Positions 15,846 through 24,433 of a DNA stretch of 64,000 bases are shown here, piece after piece; the first letter of the stretch is position 1; the number at the start of each line of letters is the position of its first letter. The position numbers and the translations under genes are program-made. The notes under the pieces were generated by a model. It saw nothing but the letters and a program-made list of their open reading frames with translations, searched no databases and was not told the origin of the DNA. Source of the DNA: Pseudoalteromonas luteoviolacea NCIMB 1944. Its GTDB lineage: Bacteria > Pseudomonadota > Gammaproteobacteria > Enterobacterales > Alteromonadaceae. The DNA is taken from contig NZ_AUXS01000016.1 in NCBI RefSeq assembly GCF_001625565.1, forward strand, positions 124,001-188,000, in the 5' to 3' direction.

Positions 15846-17549
15846 ATGAATATATTGCTGGTTGATGATGAAAAAATTGACCGTGAGCTGGTGAAAGAAG
15901 CCTTATTTTGCTCAGGGAAAAAATTTAATATAAAAGAAGCAATTAGCGCCGAGGACGGGCTTACTGCTATCGCACAAGATGAATTCGACATTGTATTGTT
16001 GGATTATCAAATGCCCAAGCAAAATGGGCTTCAACTGTTGATGACATTAAAATCGAAAAACATCTGCGAGGATTGTGCGATCATTATGATCACAAACAAT
16101 AGAGATGAAGAATTGCTGGTTAATTGCATCAATGCCGGTGCCCAAGATTTATTACTTAAAGATGAAGTCACTTCAACCCAACTCATTAGATGCATCAAAC
16201 AATCTCAAAGAAGAATAGACTTACAGAACAAACTTACTCATAGCTATCAACAAGTTAAACAACTAGCTGAGCGCGATACATTAACCGGGCTTTTTAACCG
16301 CAGATATTTTGAAAATGCACTCACCTCGCTGTTGGTCAATATGCGCAGTCTCGACGGGTATGTGGTTGTGATGTTGTTAGATATCGATGGGTTCAAATTG
16401 ATTAATGACAGTTTAGGGCACTCAGCTGGCGATGTTGTTTTAAAGGAGTTTGCTAACCGGGTTAAGTCAAGCTTTCGAGAAAGCCCCTTATTCGCAAGGC
16501 TTGGTGGGGATGAATTTGCATTCGTATTTTCTGGCGTCAGGGACTCAAACGCGGCTTTGGCGATATCTGAGCGACTGCTGTCTAGCTTCGATGAGCCATT
16601 CCACTATGATAAACATCAAATTCACAGCACTGCCAGCATAGGTATTACGCTTTGCGCTTCAAAAACCACATCGGAAGACATGCTAAAACAAGCTGATATC
16701 GCCATGTATAAGGCAAAAAAGCAAAAAGAAAACAAAGCCTGCTTTTTTGATGAGTCCTTGGAACGAGAGTTTTATCGGCTATTTCAAATTGAAAACGAAC
16801 TTAGGACCGTGATAAAAAACCACAATTTTGACGTTTTTTTTCAACCTATCTTTAATACGACAGGCACCAAAATTATTGCCATCGAAGCCCTTGTGAGACT
16901 CCCAGTCGGTGACTCCAAAGCCTCGCCAGCTGAGTTTATCATTGCTTCAGAAAAACTCCGACTGATTGAAACGTTTGGCAGGATGATCATTCAAAAATCT
17001 CTGGCTAAGTACGCACAACTGGTCAATATGACAAACTCCAATAACATAGCACTGTCAATCAACCTCTCCCCTTTGCAAATTCATGATTTAAACCTCAACG
17101 CATTTATCGTCGAGCAAGCTAAATTAAATCACGTCAACCTCAGCAATGTCATTGTTGAAGTGACCGAGACCGCACTGCTAGAGAATAATACAGCGACTTT
17201 AGAAACACTGAAGTTAATTAAAAGCAGCGGGTGTCAAATTGCTCTCGATGACTTTGGCACTGGATTTTCCTCTATATCGCATTTGTTAAATTACCCAATT
17301 GATATCGTTAAACTCGATAAAAGTTTAATTGAGAGAACAGTAGACGATAAAAAAGCCCAAGCGATGCTGGATGGACTCACATCCATGTTACATGGGATCT
17401 CAATCGAAACGGTCGCAGAAGGCGTAGAGTGCAAAGCGCATGTGGATGTGTGCCAACGAGCTGGAGTGTCTCGCCTGCAAGGGTATTTTTTTGGCAAGCC
17501 TATGCCAGTTGATTCATTAATCGAGTGTATCTTAAATAGCTCGTTCTAA
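15846..17549 (+). CDS. Response regulator with GGDEF and EAL domains, paralogue
   Basis: The 567-residue protein repeats the layout of the one at 9137: a receiver domain (DDEKIDR; phospho-acceptor in 'IVLLDYQMP'; 'MITNN'; 'LLKDE'), GGDEF intact at 220-224 and EAL at 347-349 with 'INLSP', 'EVTETAL', 'LDDFGTGFSSI', 'KLDKS', 'EGVEC' and 'LQGYFF'. The I-site position reads RESP, so the canonical RxxD is absent. Both paralogues share 'CINAGAQD(F/L)LLK' and 'LAERD(S/T)LTGL', showing duplication followed by divergence. It is transcribed away from the kinase operon and probably receives phosphate from it. Confidence 0.93.
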   Translation: MNILLVDDEKIDRELVKEALFCSGKKFNIKEAISAEDGLTAIAQDEFDIVLLDYQMPKQNGLQLLMTLKSKNICEDCAIIMITNNRDEELLVNCINAGAQDLLLKDEVTSTQLIRCIKQSQRRIDLQNKLTHSYQQVKQLAERDTLTGLFNRRYFENALTSLLVNMRSLDGYVVVMLLDIDGFKLINDSLGHSAGDVVLKEFANRVKSSFRESPLFARLGGDEFAFVFSGVRDSNAALAISERLLSSFDEPFHYDKHQIHSTASIGITLCASKTTSEDMLKQADIAMYKAKKQKENKACFFDESLEREFYRLFQIENELRTVIKNHNFDVFFQPIFNTTGTKIIAIEALVRLPVGDSKASPAEFIIASEKLRLIETFGRMIIQKSLAKYAQLVNMTNSNNIALSINLSPLQIHDLNLNAFIVEQAKLNHVNLSNVIVEVTETALLENNTATLETLKLIKSSGCQIALDDFGTGFSSISHLLNYPIDIVKLDKSLIERTVDDKKAQAMLDGLTSMLHGISIETVAEGVECKAHVDVCQRAGVSRLQGYFFGKPMPVDSLIECILNSSF

Positions 17550-17555
17550 GCCTAA

Positions 17556-17582
17556 GTGCACTGTATACGCGACTCAGTGCAC
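17556..17582. terminator. Stem-loop between convergent genes
   Basis: GTGCACTG (17556-17563) pairs perfectly with CAGTGCAC (17575-17582), loop of 11, between the converging ends of the GGDEF-EAL gene and yjdM. T-runs are weak on both sides. Confidence 0.5.
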
Positions 17583-17596
17583 CTATAATTGTTGTA

Positions 17597-17932
17597 TTAC
17601 GCTTTTTTGACGAACTTTGCAGTCACCATCATTTCACCAACACCATCGACCTTACAATCAAGCTCGTGATCTTTTTTATCCAACACACGCCTAACTAGCG
17701 CTTTAGTGCCTATTTTTATAACCTGTGAACTGCCTTTTATTTTAAGGTCTTTAATCACAGTCACTTTGTCGCCATCGACAAGTAAGGTGCCATTGGCATC
17801 TTTTACTTGTGGCGTATCATCTTCCTCAGATTCTGACGGGTCCCACTCATAAGCGCACTCTGGACAGATTAATTGGCTCTGATCCTGATAAACATACTCA
17901 GAGTTACACTTCGGACAAGGAGGGCAAGACAT
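17597..17932 (-). CDS. yjdM: Zinc-ribbon protein YjdM (PhnA family)
   Basis: The 111-residue protein matches E. coli YjdM (formerly PhnA) along its length: an N-terminal zinc ribbon with CPKC and CPEC pairs within the first 30 residues, then the PhnA core '[27 protein letters not shown]' and '[12 protein letters not shown]', '[18 protein letters not shown]'. Despite the old name it is not the phosphonoacetate hydrolase, and its cellular role is unknown. It stands alone, convergent with the GGDEF-EAL gene. Confidence 0.93.
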   Translation of the reverse strand: MSCPPCPKCNSEYVYQDQSQLICPECAYEWDPSESEEDDTPQVKDANGTLLVDGDKVTVIKDLKIKGSSQVIKIGTKALVRRVLDKKDHELDCKVDGVGEMMVTAKFVKKA

Positions 17933-17994
17933 ACTTTACTGCCTATATAAGTTTCTTTGTGCGCATGATAATCCCTCCTTGGCAACATCGCGAG

Positions 17995-18023
17995 AAAAAT
18001 TCCACGCAATGTGGGAATTTTTT
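17995..18023 (-). terminator. Rho-independent terminator of the ABC/lipocalin operon
   Basis: AAAAATTCCAC and GTGGGAATTTTTT form a stem with a 5-base loop (GCAAT). It lies about 70 bases beyond the minus-strand stop at 18092, with T-tracts on both strands, so it can also work in the other direction. Confidence 0.75.
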
Positions 18024-18091
18024 AACACAAACGATTATTCCCCTGATTTTGATCAAACGGCTATTGTCGTAATAACCTGCAAACTATCAGT

Positions 18092-19171
18092 TTAGTAACC
18101 TACTAACTCTCCGTAACCTGCACCTGAAAATCCTCCGTGACTCAACACTCGTCCCTCCCAATAAGGAATACTCAGTTTATTGCGTGAGTCAGGGTTAATA
18201 CTCTGAATGTCGATTGGCTCAAAACCCTCGACTCTGAGCCGCCAACGCGTTGGGTAAGTAACATCTGCCAATTGAATATGCTCCAAGACCTCCAGCGCAA
18301 CTTGATCATTGTCAAATGCCCGAGTTTGTCCATTTTCATCAATCGCCGTCGCACTGCAATATTCATAACCACGACTCGATGAGCGAATGCAAAACGCCAT
18401 TAACCCACCATCAGCGGGGTTGTCCGCTTGCAAACTAAACCAGTCCCACCCCGCTTGGCTCGGATCAATAAATGCTGATGACCACTCTCTATCAAGCCAA
18501 GCTCGCCCTTTGACAGTGTGGTATTGAGAGTCAAATTCCACTTCACCTGTGACATCTAAAAATGGATAGCTGTAATACATTGACGCATGACCGTCCTGAG
18601 TTTTTTGACTATACCCCTGCTTGCCATGCAAGACTCTTGGACTGTTATCGAGCTGTAGTGCAACACGATATCCGTTTTCGCTGGCAGTTAAGCTCAAAGG
18701 TAGAAAGGACTCATCAACACTTTCCAATGACCAGCTCTTCAGCCTAGCTTCAAATGGAAATGCACTAATCGTAACATCTGATACTCTACCCGATTTTTCG
18801 AATGCCACATGCTGCGTGTCAGTTTGCACCGCAAAGTGGGCAAAATAGAATTGCCCATCCCACCAAGGGCTCGATATATCAGAAGAGATATCTGGCATAC
18901 TTACTCTAAACAAAGTCCATTGCACACCAAACTTTTCACCTGTGGTGCTTTCTAAATTTGCGGTCACATACCACCACTCAATGCCTTGCTTAGGGTGACT
19001 GCCATGATCTTTAGGAAACGCCAAAGTGGTCCCTGGCTCTACCGCCTCACCACTTTGCAAGGAAAAAAGATGAGCACTTGGTGGCGGATTTGTTACTTCA
19101 CCATCCATTTTTAATAGCGCCGTAATCACCAACACAAAACCTATTATTATTGCTATAAACTTTGTTTTCAT
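18092..19171 (-). CDS. AttH/CrtC-like lipocalin-fold secreted protein
   Basis: The 359-residue protein has an N-terminal signal or anchor (about 5-20) and the COG5621 pattern: 'FPKDHGSHPKQGIEWWYVTANL', 'FGVQWTLFR', 'QFYFAHFAVQ', and near the end 'GRAWLDREWSS' with 'GWDWFSLQ'. This is the double-lipocalin fold shared with hydroxyneurosporene synthase (CrtC) and AttH. It ends a three-gene operon, 8 bases after the FtsX-type permease, matching AttEFGH-like loci, in which the ABC complex is thought to work with the lipocalin-like protein at the envelope. The ligand is unknown. Confidence 0.85.
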   Translation of the reverse strand: MKTKFIAIIIGFVLVITALLKMDGEVTNPPPSAHLFSLQSGEAVEPGTTLAFPKDHGSHPKQGIEWWYVTANLESTTGEKFGVQWTLFRVSMPDISSDISSPWWDGQFYFAHFAVQTDTQHVAFEKSGRVSDVTISAFPFEARLKSWSLESVDESFLPLSLTASENGYRVALQLDNSPRVLHGKQGYSQKTQDGHASMYYSYPFLDVTGEVEFDSQYHTVKGRAWLDREWSSAFIDPSQAGWDWFSLQADNPADGGLMAFCIRSSSRGYEYCSATAIDENGQTRAFDNDQVALEVLEHIQLADVTYPTRWRLRVEGFEPIDIQSINPDSRNKLSIPYWEGRVLSHGGFSGAGYGELVGY

Positions 19172-19179
19172 TTGACTCT

Positions 19180-21591
19180 CTATAGCTTTGCTACACTGTC
19201 TGCGATGTTACGTTTTAGCAGCCTTAGCATAGGTAATGCGCCAACAAACATGGCCAGACTTAATACAACAAGGCTAAACGCGAATATACTCTTCCAATCC
19301 AATATCATGGCCATGCTCCAACCAAATGCCAAAGGCATCACATAAGTCAGGAGCACCCACCCCAATAAAATCCCTAATGGGATTGCCAATGCAATGGTTA
19401 CTGTCAAAATAATCAAGGTTTGCAGCAGTTTGGCCCGCAATAATTGTGAACGAGTCACTCCCAAAGTTTGCAGCACTGCCATAGGTTGAAGTTGACGCCT
19501 TCCCAGTGTCAAAAAGCTCACCCATACACCAAATAATGCGATTAACATGATAAATATGTTTAACGCATGAGTGACGCTAAACGTGTTTTCAAACAGTTGT
19601 TTTGCATACTGCTTAAACACTTTATTCACGCTCACTTGAGTGCGCTCAATGGACATTTGCTCAACTAGATATTCAGTTACTGTATTTATATCGTCGTCAT
19701 TGATGAGCGAAAGTGAAAAGCCAAACGCTTGATACTTAAAACCACTGTGTTCTATGACACTTGTGGCGGTCAATAATGTCGCTTCCTGCTCGCCGTAGTC
19801 ATAAAATACCCCAGAGACCAAACATTCAAACACCTGCCGTCCTTGTCTAACCTCAACAATACGCCCGGTTTCAATGCCATATAAACGCCAACCAGGCTCA
19901 TTTACCAAGCACCTAGGCATACTCGCTTGATGAGGTGATATGTGCTGCGCCGTCACCTTGTGGCCGCCCAATAAGGTAACATGCTGATGAAAGCTTGCGT
20001 CACGGCCAAAACTAACGAGTTTAAGTGGTATTTGTTTACTCTCATCAATCAGTTCGCTGCGAGCTTGCCAATACACCCCCACTCTCTCCACTTGGGGCAT
20101 TTGCGCCAGTTGACTATGCATTTGTGTGCTAACCTCTGCTGGGCGTACATATAAATCAGCACTTAACCTGCTTTCCAAATGGCCATCCAGAGTATGGCTA
20201 AAGCTTTTGACCATCACCAACATACCAATTGCAGCGCCCATTGCCATCAAAGTTGCCAAGACAGCACTTAACAAAGATTTAAGTTGCCCCTGACTATCGC
20301 CTTTGAGCCACAGTATCAAAGGCGATTGCACAGGCCAGCGAGTTGAAAACACTCGAGTGATCACACCCGGTGTAATGCAAAAGAAAATCAACAATATAAC
20401 CGCACATAGAAACAAGGCCACAAGTTTACTTTTTGCAAACAAGGCAAGTAATACCGCGCCACTACAAAGTCCAGATAATATAAGCCACGTAACGCCTTTT
20501 TTCGCGAATAAGCGGGTTAGTCGATGTGAAAGAAAGAAGCCTGACAACACCGCGATATTTAGCACAAAACCTAGCGCCACCATCGACCAATTCAATTGGA
20601 CTGTCAATGCTCTGTCTAACTGGTAAAAACTGCGCAGAACCTGCGTGACATCAGCAACCAACACATTGGCCAGTGAAACACCAAATAATGCCCCCAAATA
20701 GGCACACACAAGCCCAAGTAATCCCAGCTCTATAAACATGGCTTGCCTTAACCTGCTCGGTTGGCAGCCCATCAAATACAACTGTTTATGCAAGGTTGTC
20801 CTAGCAGAAAACGCCAGCTTAACTGCATTAAAGCTTAAAAATGCACCAACGATATACCCCAGCAGTGCCAGAGCTTGGAGGTTAAAGAAAAATGGCCCTG
20901 AAAGCGTGTCAAAGGCCTGTGAGTCGGCCCGCTCGAGCCTCGCGCTACCTTGCAGCGCTTGGTTTAAGTTAGTGGTGGCGGTTTCATCTAAGTCAAACAC
21001 CTCTAAATAGCTCACTTCTCCGTTGGCATTAAGCAATCTATCGGCCAAACTTATGTCCATAAGCGCTTGATAACCCAACCCTTCAAATGGTGAAATATGA
21101 TAGCTGACGCCATTGATATTAAGTCTGTTCGAGCCTAACCTTGCAATCATTTTGGGGTCTAAAAAAACCGTATCAAATAGCGCTTTGCGACTAAGGTTTT
21201 GTGCATTCAACCCAGCTTGTGAGCTTGGTGCCGATTGTGACGCCCAATGAAGTAAATTGACACCTTTGATGCTGAGCCATTTGTTATTTTCGAGTTGGAC
21301 CCGACCCTCTAAGACGACTTCAAAATGAATGTTGGTTTGGCGGGACAACTGTTTTCTCACCGTCTCAGGGAGGCGTTCTGTGCCGAGGTTAGGTTTAATA
21401 AAGTGAGTAACAGGAACTGCGAGTAACGCGCTGCTATTGGTATAACGCTTCGAAGCTTCTAGATTTAAGCCATAAATAGCACTTATCAAAGCCGTGCCCA
21501 AGCTAAAACCAAGTATAAAAAGTAAAAAAAGCCCCTTGTGACGAAGGTAAAACTGCCAATAAGCGAAAAATATAAGCTTAAATTCAGTCAT
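19180..21591 (-). CDS. ABC transporter permease, FtsX/MacB type (AttFG-like)
   Basis: About 803 residues with membrane helices at the N-terminus (about 20-40), a first FtsX-like core (about 230-410), and a second core at the C-terminus (about 670-800) containing 'VLQTLGVTRSQLLRAKLLQTL', the classical FtsX motif. Large extracytoplasmic domains lie between. This two-core arrangement is that of AttF/LolCE-like mechanotransmission permeases. The start at ATG 21591 gives 'MTEFKLIFFAYW' and overlaps the ATPase gene by 8 bases; ATG 21603 is possible. It works with the ATPase upstream and lipocalin-like protein downstream. Confidence 0.87.
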   Translation of the reverse strand: MTEFKLIFFAYWQFYLRHKGLFLLFILGFSLGTALISAIYGLNLEASKRYTNSSALLAVPVTHFIKPNLGTERLPETVRKQLSRQTNIHFEVVLEGRVQLENNKWLSIKGVNLLHWASQSAPSSQAGLNAQNLSRKALFDTVFLDPKMIARLGSNRLNINGVSYHISPFEGLGYQALMDISLADRLLNANGEVSYLEVFDLDETATTNLNQALQGSARLERADSQAFDTLSGPFFFNLQALALLGYIVGAFLSFNAVKLAFSARTTLHKQLYLMGCQPSRLRQAMFIELGLLGLVCAYLGALFGVSLANVLVADVTQVLRSFYQLDRALTVQLNWSMVALGFVLNIAVLSGFFLSHRLTRLFAKKGVTWLILSGLCSGAVLLALFAKSKLVALFLCAVILLIFFCITPGVITRVFSTRWPVQSPLILWLKGDSQGQLKSLLSAVLATLMAMGAAIGMLVMVKSFSHTLDGHLESRLSADLYVRPAEVSTQMHSQLAQMPQVERVGVYWQARSELIDESKQIPLKLVSFGRDASFHQHVTLLGGHKVTAQHISPHQASMPRCLVNEPGWRLYGIETGRIVEVRQGRQVFECLVSGVFYDYGEQEATLLTATSVIEHSGFKYQAFGFSLSLINDDDINTVTEYLVEQMSIERTQVSVNKVFKQYAKQLFENTFSVTHALNIFIMLIALFGVWVSFLTLGRRQLQPMAVLQTLGVTRSQLLRAKLLQTLIILTVTIALAIPLGILLGWVLLTYVMPLAFGWSMAMILDWKSIFAFSLVVLSLAMFVGALPMLRLLKRNIADSVAKL

Positions 21592-22240
21592 GTAGCTGCC
21601 CATTTTTGAGCCTCAGCTGCCTTTCAAACTGAACGGCCAGTTTTTCACTGTGCGTAACCATTACTAAGTTAATTTGATGCTCTTTGCATAATGATTGCAA
21701 TAGCTCAAGCACCTCTTGACTGCGCTCGCTGTCTAAATTTCCGGTTGGTTCATCTGCCAATATCACCTTGGGCTGGTTGATAATGGCCCTTGCAATACCA
21801 ACTCGTTGTTGCTCCCCGCCACTCAACTCACAGGGCAAAGCCATAAGCTTGTGCGCTATGCCGAGTCGCTCAGCGAGAGTAGAAAGCGTTTGTTGTGATA
21901 CTTCTAGACCGTTTAAACGCGCTTGAAAGGTAATATTATCCGCCACGTTCAACGCTTCAAGCAGTTGGTAGTGCTGAAATATCACTCCAATTTGACGCCG
22001 ATAAAGGGCAAGCTGATTATCATCAAACCCAGAGATGACGGTACCATTAACTTTGATTTCACCGCTGTCAGGCATCAATAACCCGGCCAGCAAATTTAAC
22101 AGAGTCGTTTTTCCCGACCCACTGTCGCCTACCAAGGCGACCTGTTGCGCGCCCTCAATTGTCACAGAAACATTATTAATAATGCGTCGTTGAGCCGCAC
22201 CATCGGCTCTAGAAAATACAACATTTTTTAACTGGATCAT
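21584..22240 (-). CDS. ABC transporter ATP-binding protein (LolD/AttE-like)
   Basis: The 218-residue ATPase has Walker A 'GDSGSGKTTLL', Q-loop 'VIFQHYQLLEALNVADNI', signature 'LSGGEQQRVGIARAI', Walker B 'VILADEPTGNLD' and H-loop 'LVMVTHSEKLA'. The sequence places it in the MacB/LolD/FtsE group that drives FtsX-type permeases. It is first in a three-gene operon with the permease and lipocalin-like genes. A palindrome AATTGT-A-ACAATT lies about 73 bases before its ATG. Confidence 0.93.
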   Translation of the reverse strand: MIQLKNVVFSRADGAAQRRIINNVSVTIEGAQQVALVGDSGSGKTTLLNLLAGLLMPDSGEIKVNGTVISGFDDNQLALYRRQIGVIFQHYQLLEALNVADNITFQARLNGLEVSQQTLSTLAERLGIAHKLMALPCELSGGEQQRVGIARAIINQPKVILADEPTGNLDSERSQEVLELLQSLCKEHQINLVMVTHSEKLAVQFERQLRLKNGQLHD

Positions 22241-22312
22241 GTCAGCCTCGAGATGTTTACGTACCTATTGTGCACCCTCAGGACAGCGTGATCTAGTCAG
22301 AAGCAATAATTA

Positions 22313-22325
22313 AATTGTAACAATT
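22313..22325. promoter_or_regulatory. Palindrome AATTGT-A-ACAATT upstream of the ABC operon
   Basis: A perfect 13-base palindrome with single-base centre in the 127-base gap between the response regulator stop (22368) and the ABC ATPase start (22240). Candidate operator for the ABC operon; no binding family is assigned. Confidence 0.4.
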
Positions 22326-22367
22326 TTTGGGTAACTGTTTGAAACTATTCGCCTCTACAACACGGTG

Positions 22368-22823
22368 TTAGTCATAACCATCTATGGAGGGCAATAGCGC
22401 AACATTAAACCAGTAGTCTTTTAAAATCTTAAATGCATTTGCCAAGTCATCAAATTCAACGGGCTTTTGAATATAAGACGCTGCACCTAAGGCATAACAA
22501 GATTCAATATCTTGAGGATCGCTTGAGGTTGTTAATACCACAATGGGAATAGAACACATTTTCGGATCAGTTTTGAGCTCCCTGAGTAATTGTCGACCAT
22601 CAACACCGGGCATGTTCAAGTCAACCAGCGCCAGAACGGGCCTTTTTAAATGTTCATGCTCGCTATACTTGCCCGTTTTATACAAAAAGTCTTTCGCATC
22701 TTGGCCCGATTGGCACCATTGAATTGGATTCATAAAGTGACTTTTTCTTAAGCTTCTTAAAATCGCTTCAAAATCATCGGGATTATCATCGACCAGTAAC
22801 AGCAGGCCCAAATCTTTATCCAT
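22368..22823 (-). CDS. Single-domain response regulator (Rcp1-like)
   Basis: The 151-residue receiver domain has 'LLLVDDNPDDFEAI', phospho-acceptor Asp in 'LALVDLNMPGVDGRQLL', 'VVLTTSSDPQDIESCYALGAASYIQKP'. 'DDNPDD' and 'TTSS..DI..cY.lGA.sYi.KP' are signatures of Rcp1-type regulators found with phytochrome-like kinases. There is no output domain. It starts 3 bases after the stop of the PAS-kinase gene, so they form a cognate pair. Confidence 0.92.
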   Translation of the reverse strand: MDKDLGLLLLVDDNPDDFEAILRSLRKSHFMNPIQWCQSGQDAKDFLYKTGKYSEHEHLKRPVLALVDLNMPGVDGRQLLRELKTDPKMCSIPIVVLTTSSDPQDIESCYALGAASYIQKPVEFDDLANAFKILKDYWFNVALLPSIDGYD

Positions 22824-22826
22824 TTC

Positions 22827-24332
22827 TCACTCTCCCAACTTTAGGGTGAAATTAAAACAGCTGCCTTGTTCAAGTTCTGATTCGACCCATATTTGACCAT
22901 TGTGTCTCTCCACAATCTTTTTGACAAATGTGAGCCCAACGCCTGTACCACGCACCGAATCATCTTCTTCATTGAGCCGTTTAAATATTCGAAAAATATC
23001 TTCAAAAAAGCGGCCCTCAATACCTATACCATTGTCTTTTACATAAAAAACCTGCTGCTCCAATACGTTAGAATGAGGGTTTACACAGGACTTGACCCCT
23101 ATTTCTATCTCTTTTCGAGCTGAATTATTGTACTTCACAGCGTTAGATATCAAATTGCGAAACAACTCTGACACCCGAGGTTTATCGCAGGTGACTTTGG
23201 GCAGCACTTTTGGAATTAATAAATGTACACTTTGGGTGGTTTCTTCCGGTAAAGTGAGCTCTGCTACACTGTCAATTAGCTCATTTAAATCTACTTCTTC
23301 AACCGCCAAATCTTGACGGCCAAGTCGAGAGTAATACAATAAACTATCAACGAGCTTTTCCATCCGGGTACACAAAAAACGGATCCGAGCAATGCGTCTA
23401 AGCCCTTCTCCCTCTAGGGAGTCGGCATGATCTTCTTCCAAAAAAAGTGCATTGTTCGCCAACCCCCGTAATGGCTCTTTCAAATCATGAGAGGCAATAT
23501 ACGCAAATTGGTCAAGCTCTGAGTTACTTATCTGCAACTTTCGGATATAGGAATCTATGGCTATTTCTGCCGCTTTTCGTTCAGATATATCACGTACAGT
23601 ACCCACAAACATTGTTTTGCCTTGGACGGTCATTTCATTTACACCTAACTCCATAGGAAATAAATAACCATTTTTGCGCCTACCTGTTATTTCGCGCCCG
23701 ATACCAATGATTTTCTTATCACCTGTTGTATGATAATTATCTAGATAGGAATCATGTTCGGATTGAAAGGGCTCAGGCATCAGCATTTTAACATTGCGAC
23801 CGATCACCTCTCGAGCACGAAAGCCAAATATAGATTCAGCCGCCGCATTAAAACCGTGGATCACACCTCGCATATCTATGGTGATAAGCCCATCCAGTAC
23901 CGTATCCATAATGGTTTCGATATGTTCAACATAGGACTTGATTGACAACTCAGCTTGTTTTCGCTCAGAAATATCTCGTACAGTACCAAGCACAATATCA
24001 TTAGAGGGTAAAACACTTATGGCAAGCTCAAGTGGAAATGTATTGCCACCTTTATTCAGAGCAATCATTTCAATGCCTACACCGTAGTCTTTACTTTCTT
24101 GCTCACCAAATGTTGAGTTGGTGACATCAAGTAAATACTGAGCATATTTTTGCTGTTCTGAGTCAGGTAGAAGTAGGGAGATATTTTGGCCAATGACTTC
24201 GTGTTTTTCGTAACCAAAGATTTGCGTTGCAGAATAATTAAAGCTGAGGATCTCTCCGCTTTTGTTGGTCATAAAAAAGCCATCTTTGACGCTATCCAAT
24301 ACGGTTTCTAACTGCAACTCCCTTGTTTCCAT
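22827..24332 (-). CDS. Sensor histidine kinase with two PAS domains
   Basis: About 501 residues from ATG 24332 (a TTG at 24371 would add 13). Two tandem PAS domains each have the 'DG...(M/I)...G.i..fN..A..IFGy...EviG.N...L(M/L)P' pattern (for example 'VLDGLITIDMRGVIHGFNAAAE' and 'IFGFRAREVIGRNVKMLMP') followed by PAC-type 'GTVRDISERK'. The kinase has H box 'IASHDLKEPLRGL' (H282 in this numbering) and 'DNGIGIE', 'GTGVGLTFVKKIV'. There is no membrane segment, so it is cytoplasmic or peripheral, like FixL-type sensors. Its regulator is encoded 3 bases downstream; a solute-binding protein gene lies upstream. Confidence 0.9.
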   Translation of the reverse strand: METRELQLETVLDSVKDGFFMTNKSGEILSFNYSATQIFGYEKHEVIGQNISLLLPDSEQQKYAQYLLDVTNSTFGEQESKDYGVGIEMIALNKGGNTFPLELAISVLPSNDIVLGTVRDISERKQAELSIKSYVEHIETIMDTVLDGLITIDMRGVIHGFNAAAESIFGFRAREVIGRNVKMLMPEPFQSEHDSYLDNYHTTGDKKIIGIGREITGRRKNGYLFPMELGVNEMTVQGKTMFVGTVRDISERKAAEIAIDSYIRKLQISNSELDQFAYIASHDLKEPLRGLANNALFLEEDHADSLEGEGLRRIARIRFLCTRMEKLVDSLLYYSRLGRQDLAVEEVDLNELIDSVAELTLPEETTQSVHLLIPKVLPKVTCDKPRVSELFRNLISNAVKYNNSARKEIEIGVKSCVNPHSNVLEQQVFYVKDNGIGIEGRFFEDIFRIFKRLNEEDDSVRGTGVGLTFVKKIVERHNGQIWVESELEQGSCFNFTLKLGE

Positions 24333-24433
24333 CACGCTTTTGTTATTTCCTGACTTTGAGATGATGTTCAAAGTGTAGTCAATGAAAAATCATAGCGCTG
24401 ATAAATCAATAAAAATAAGTTCCCGCTATCGGG

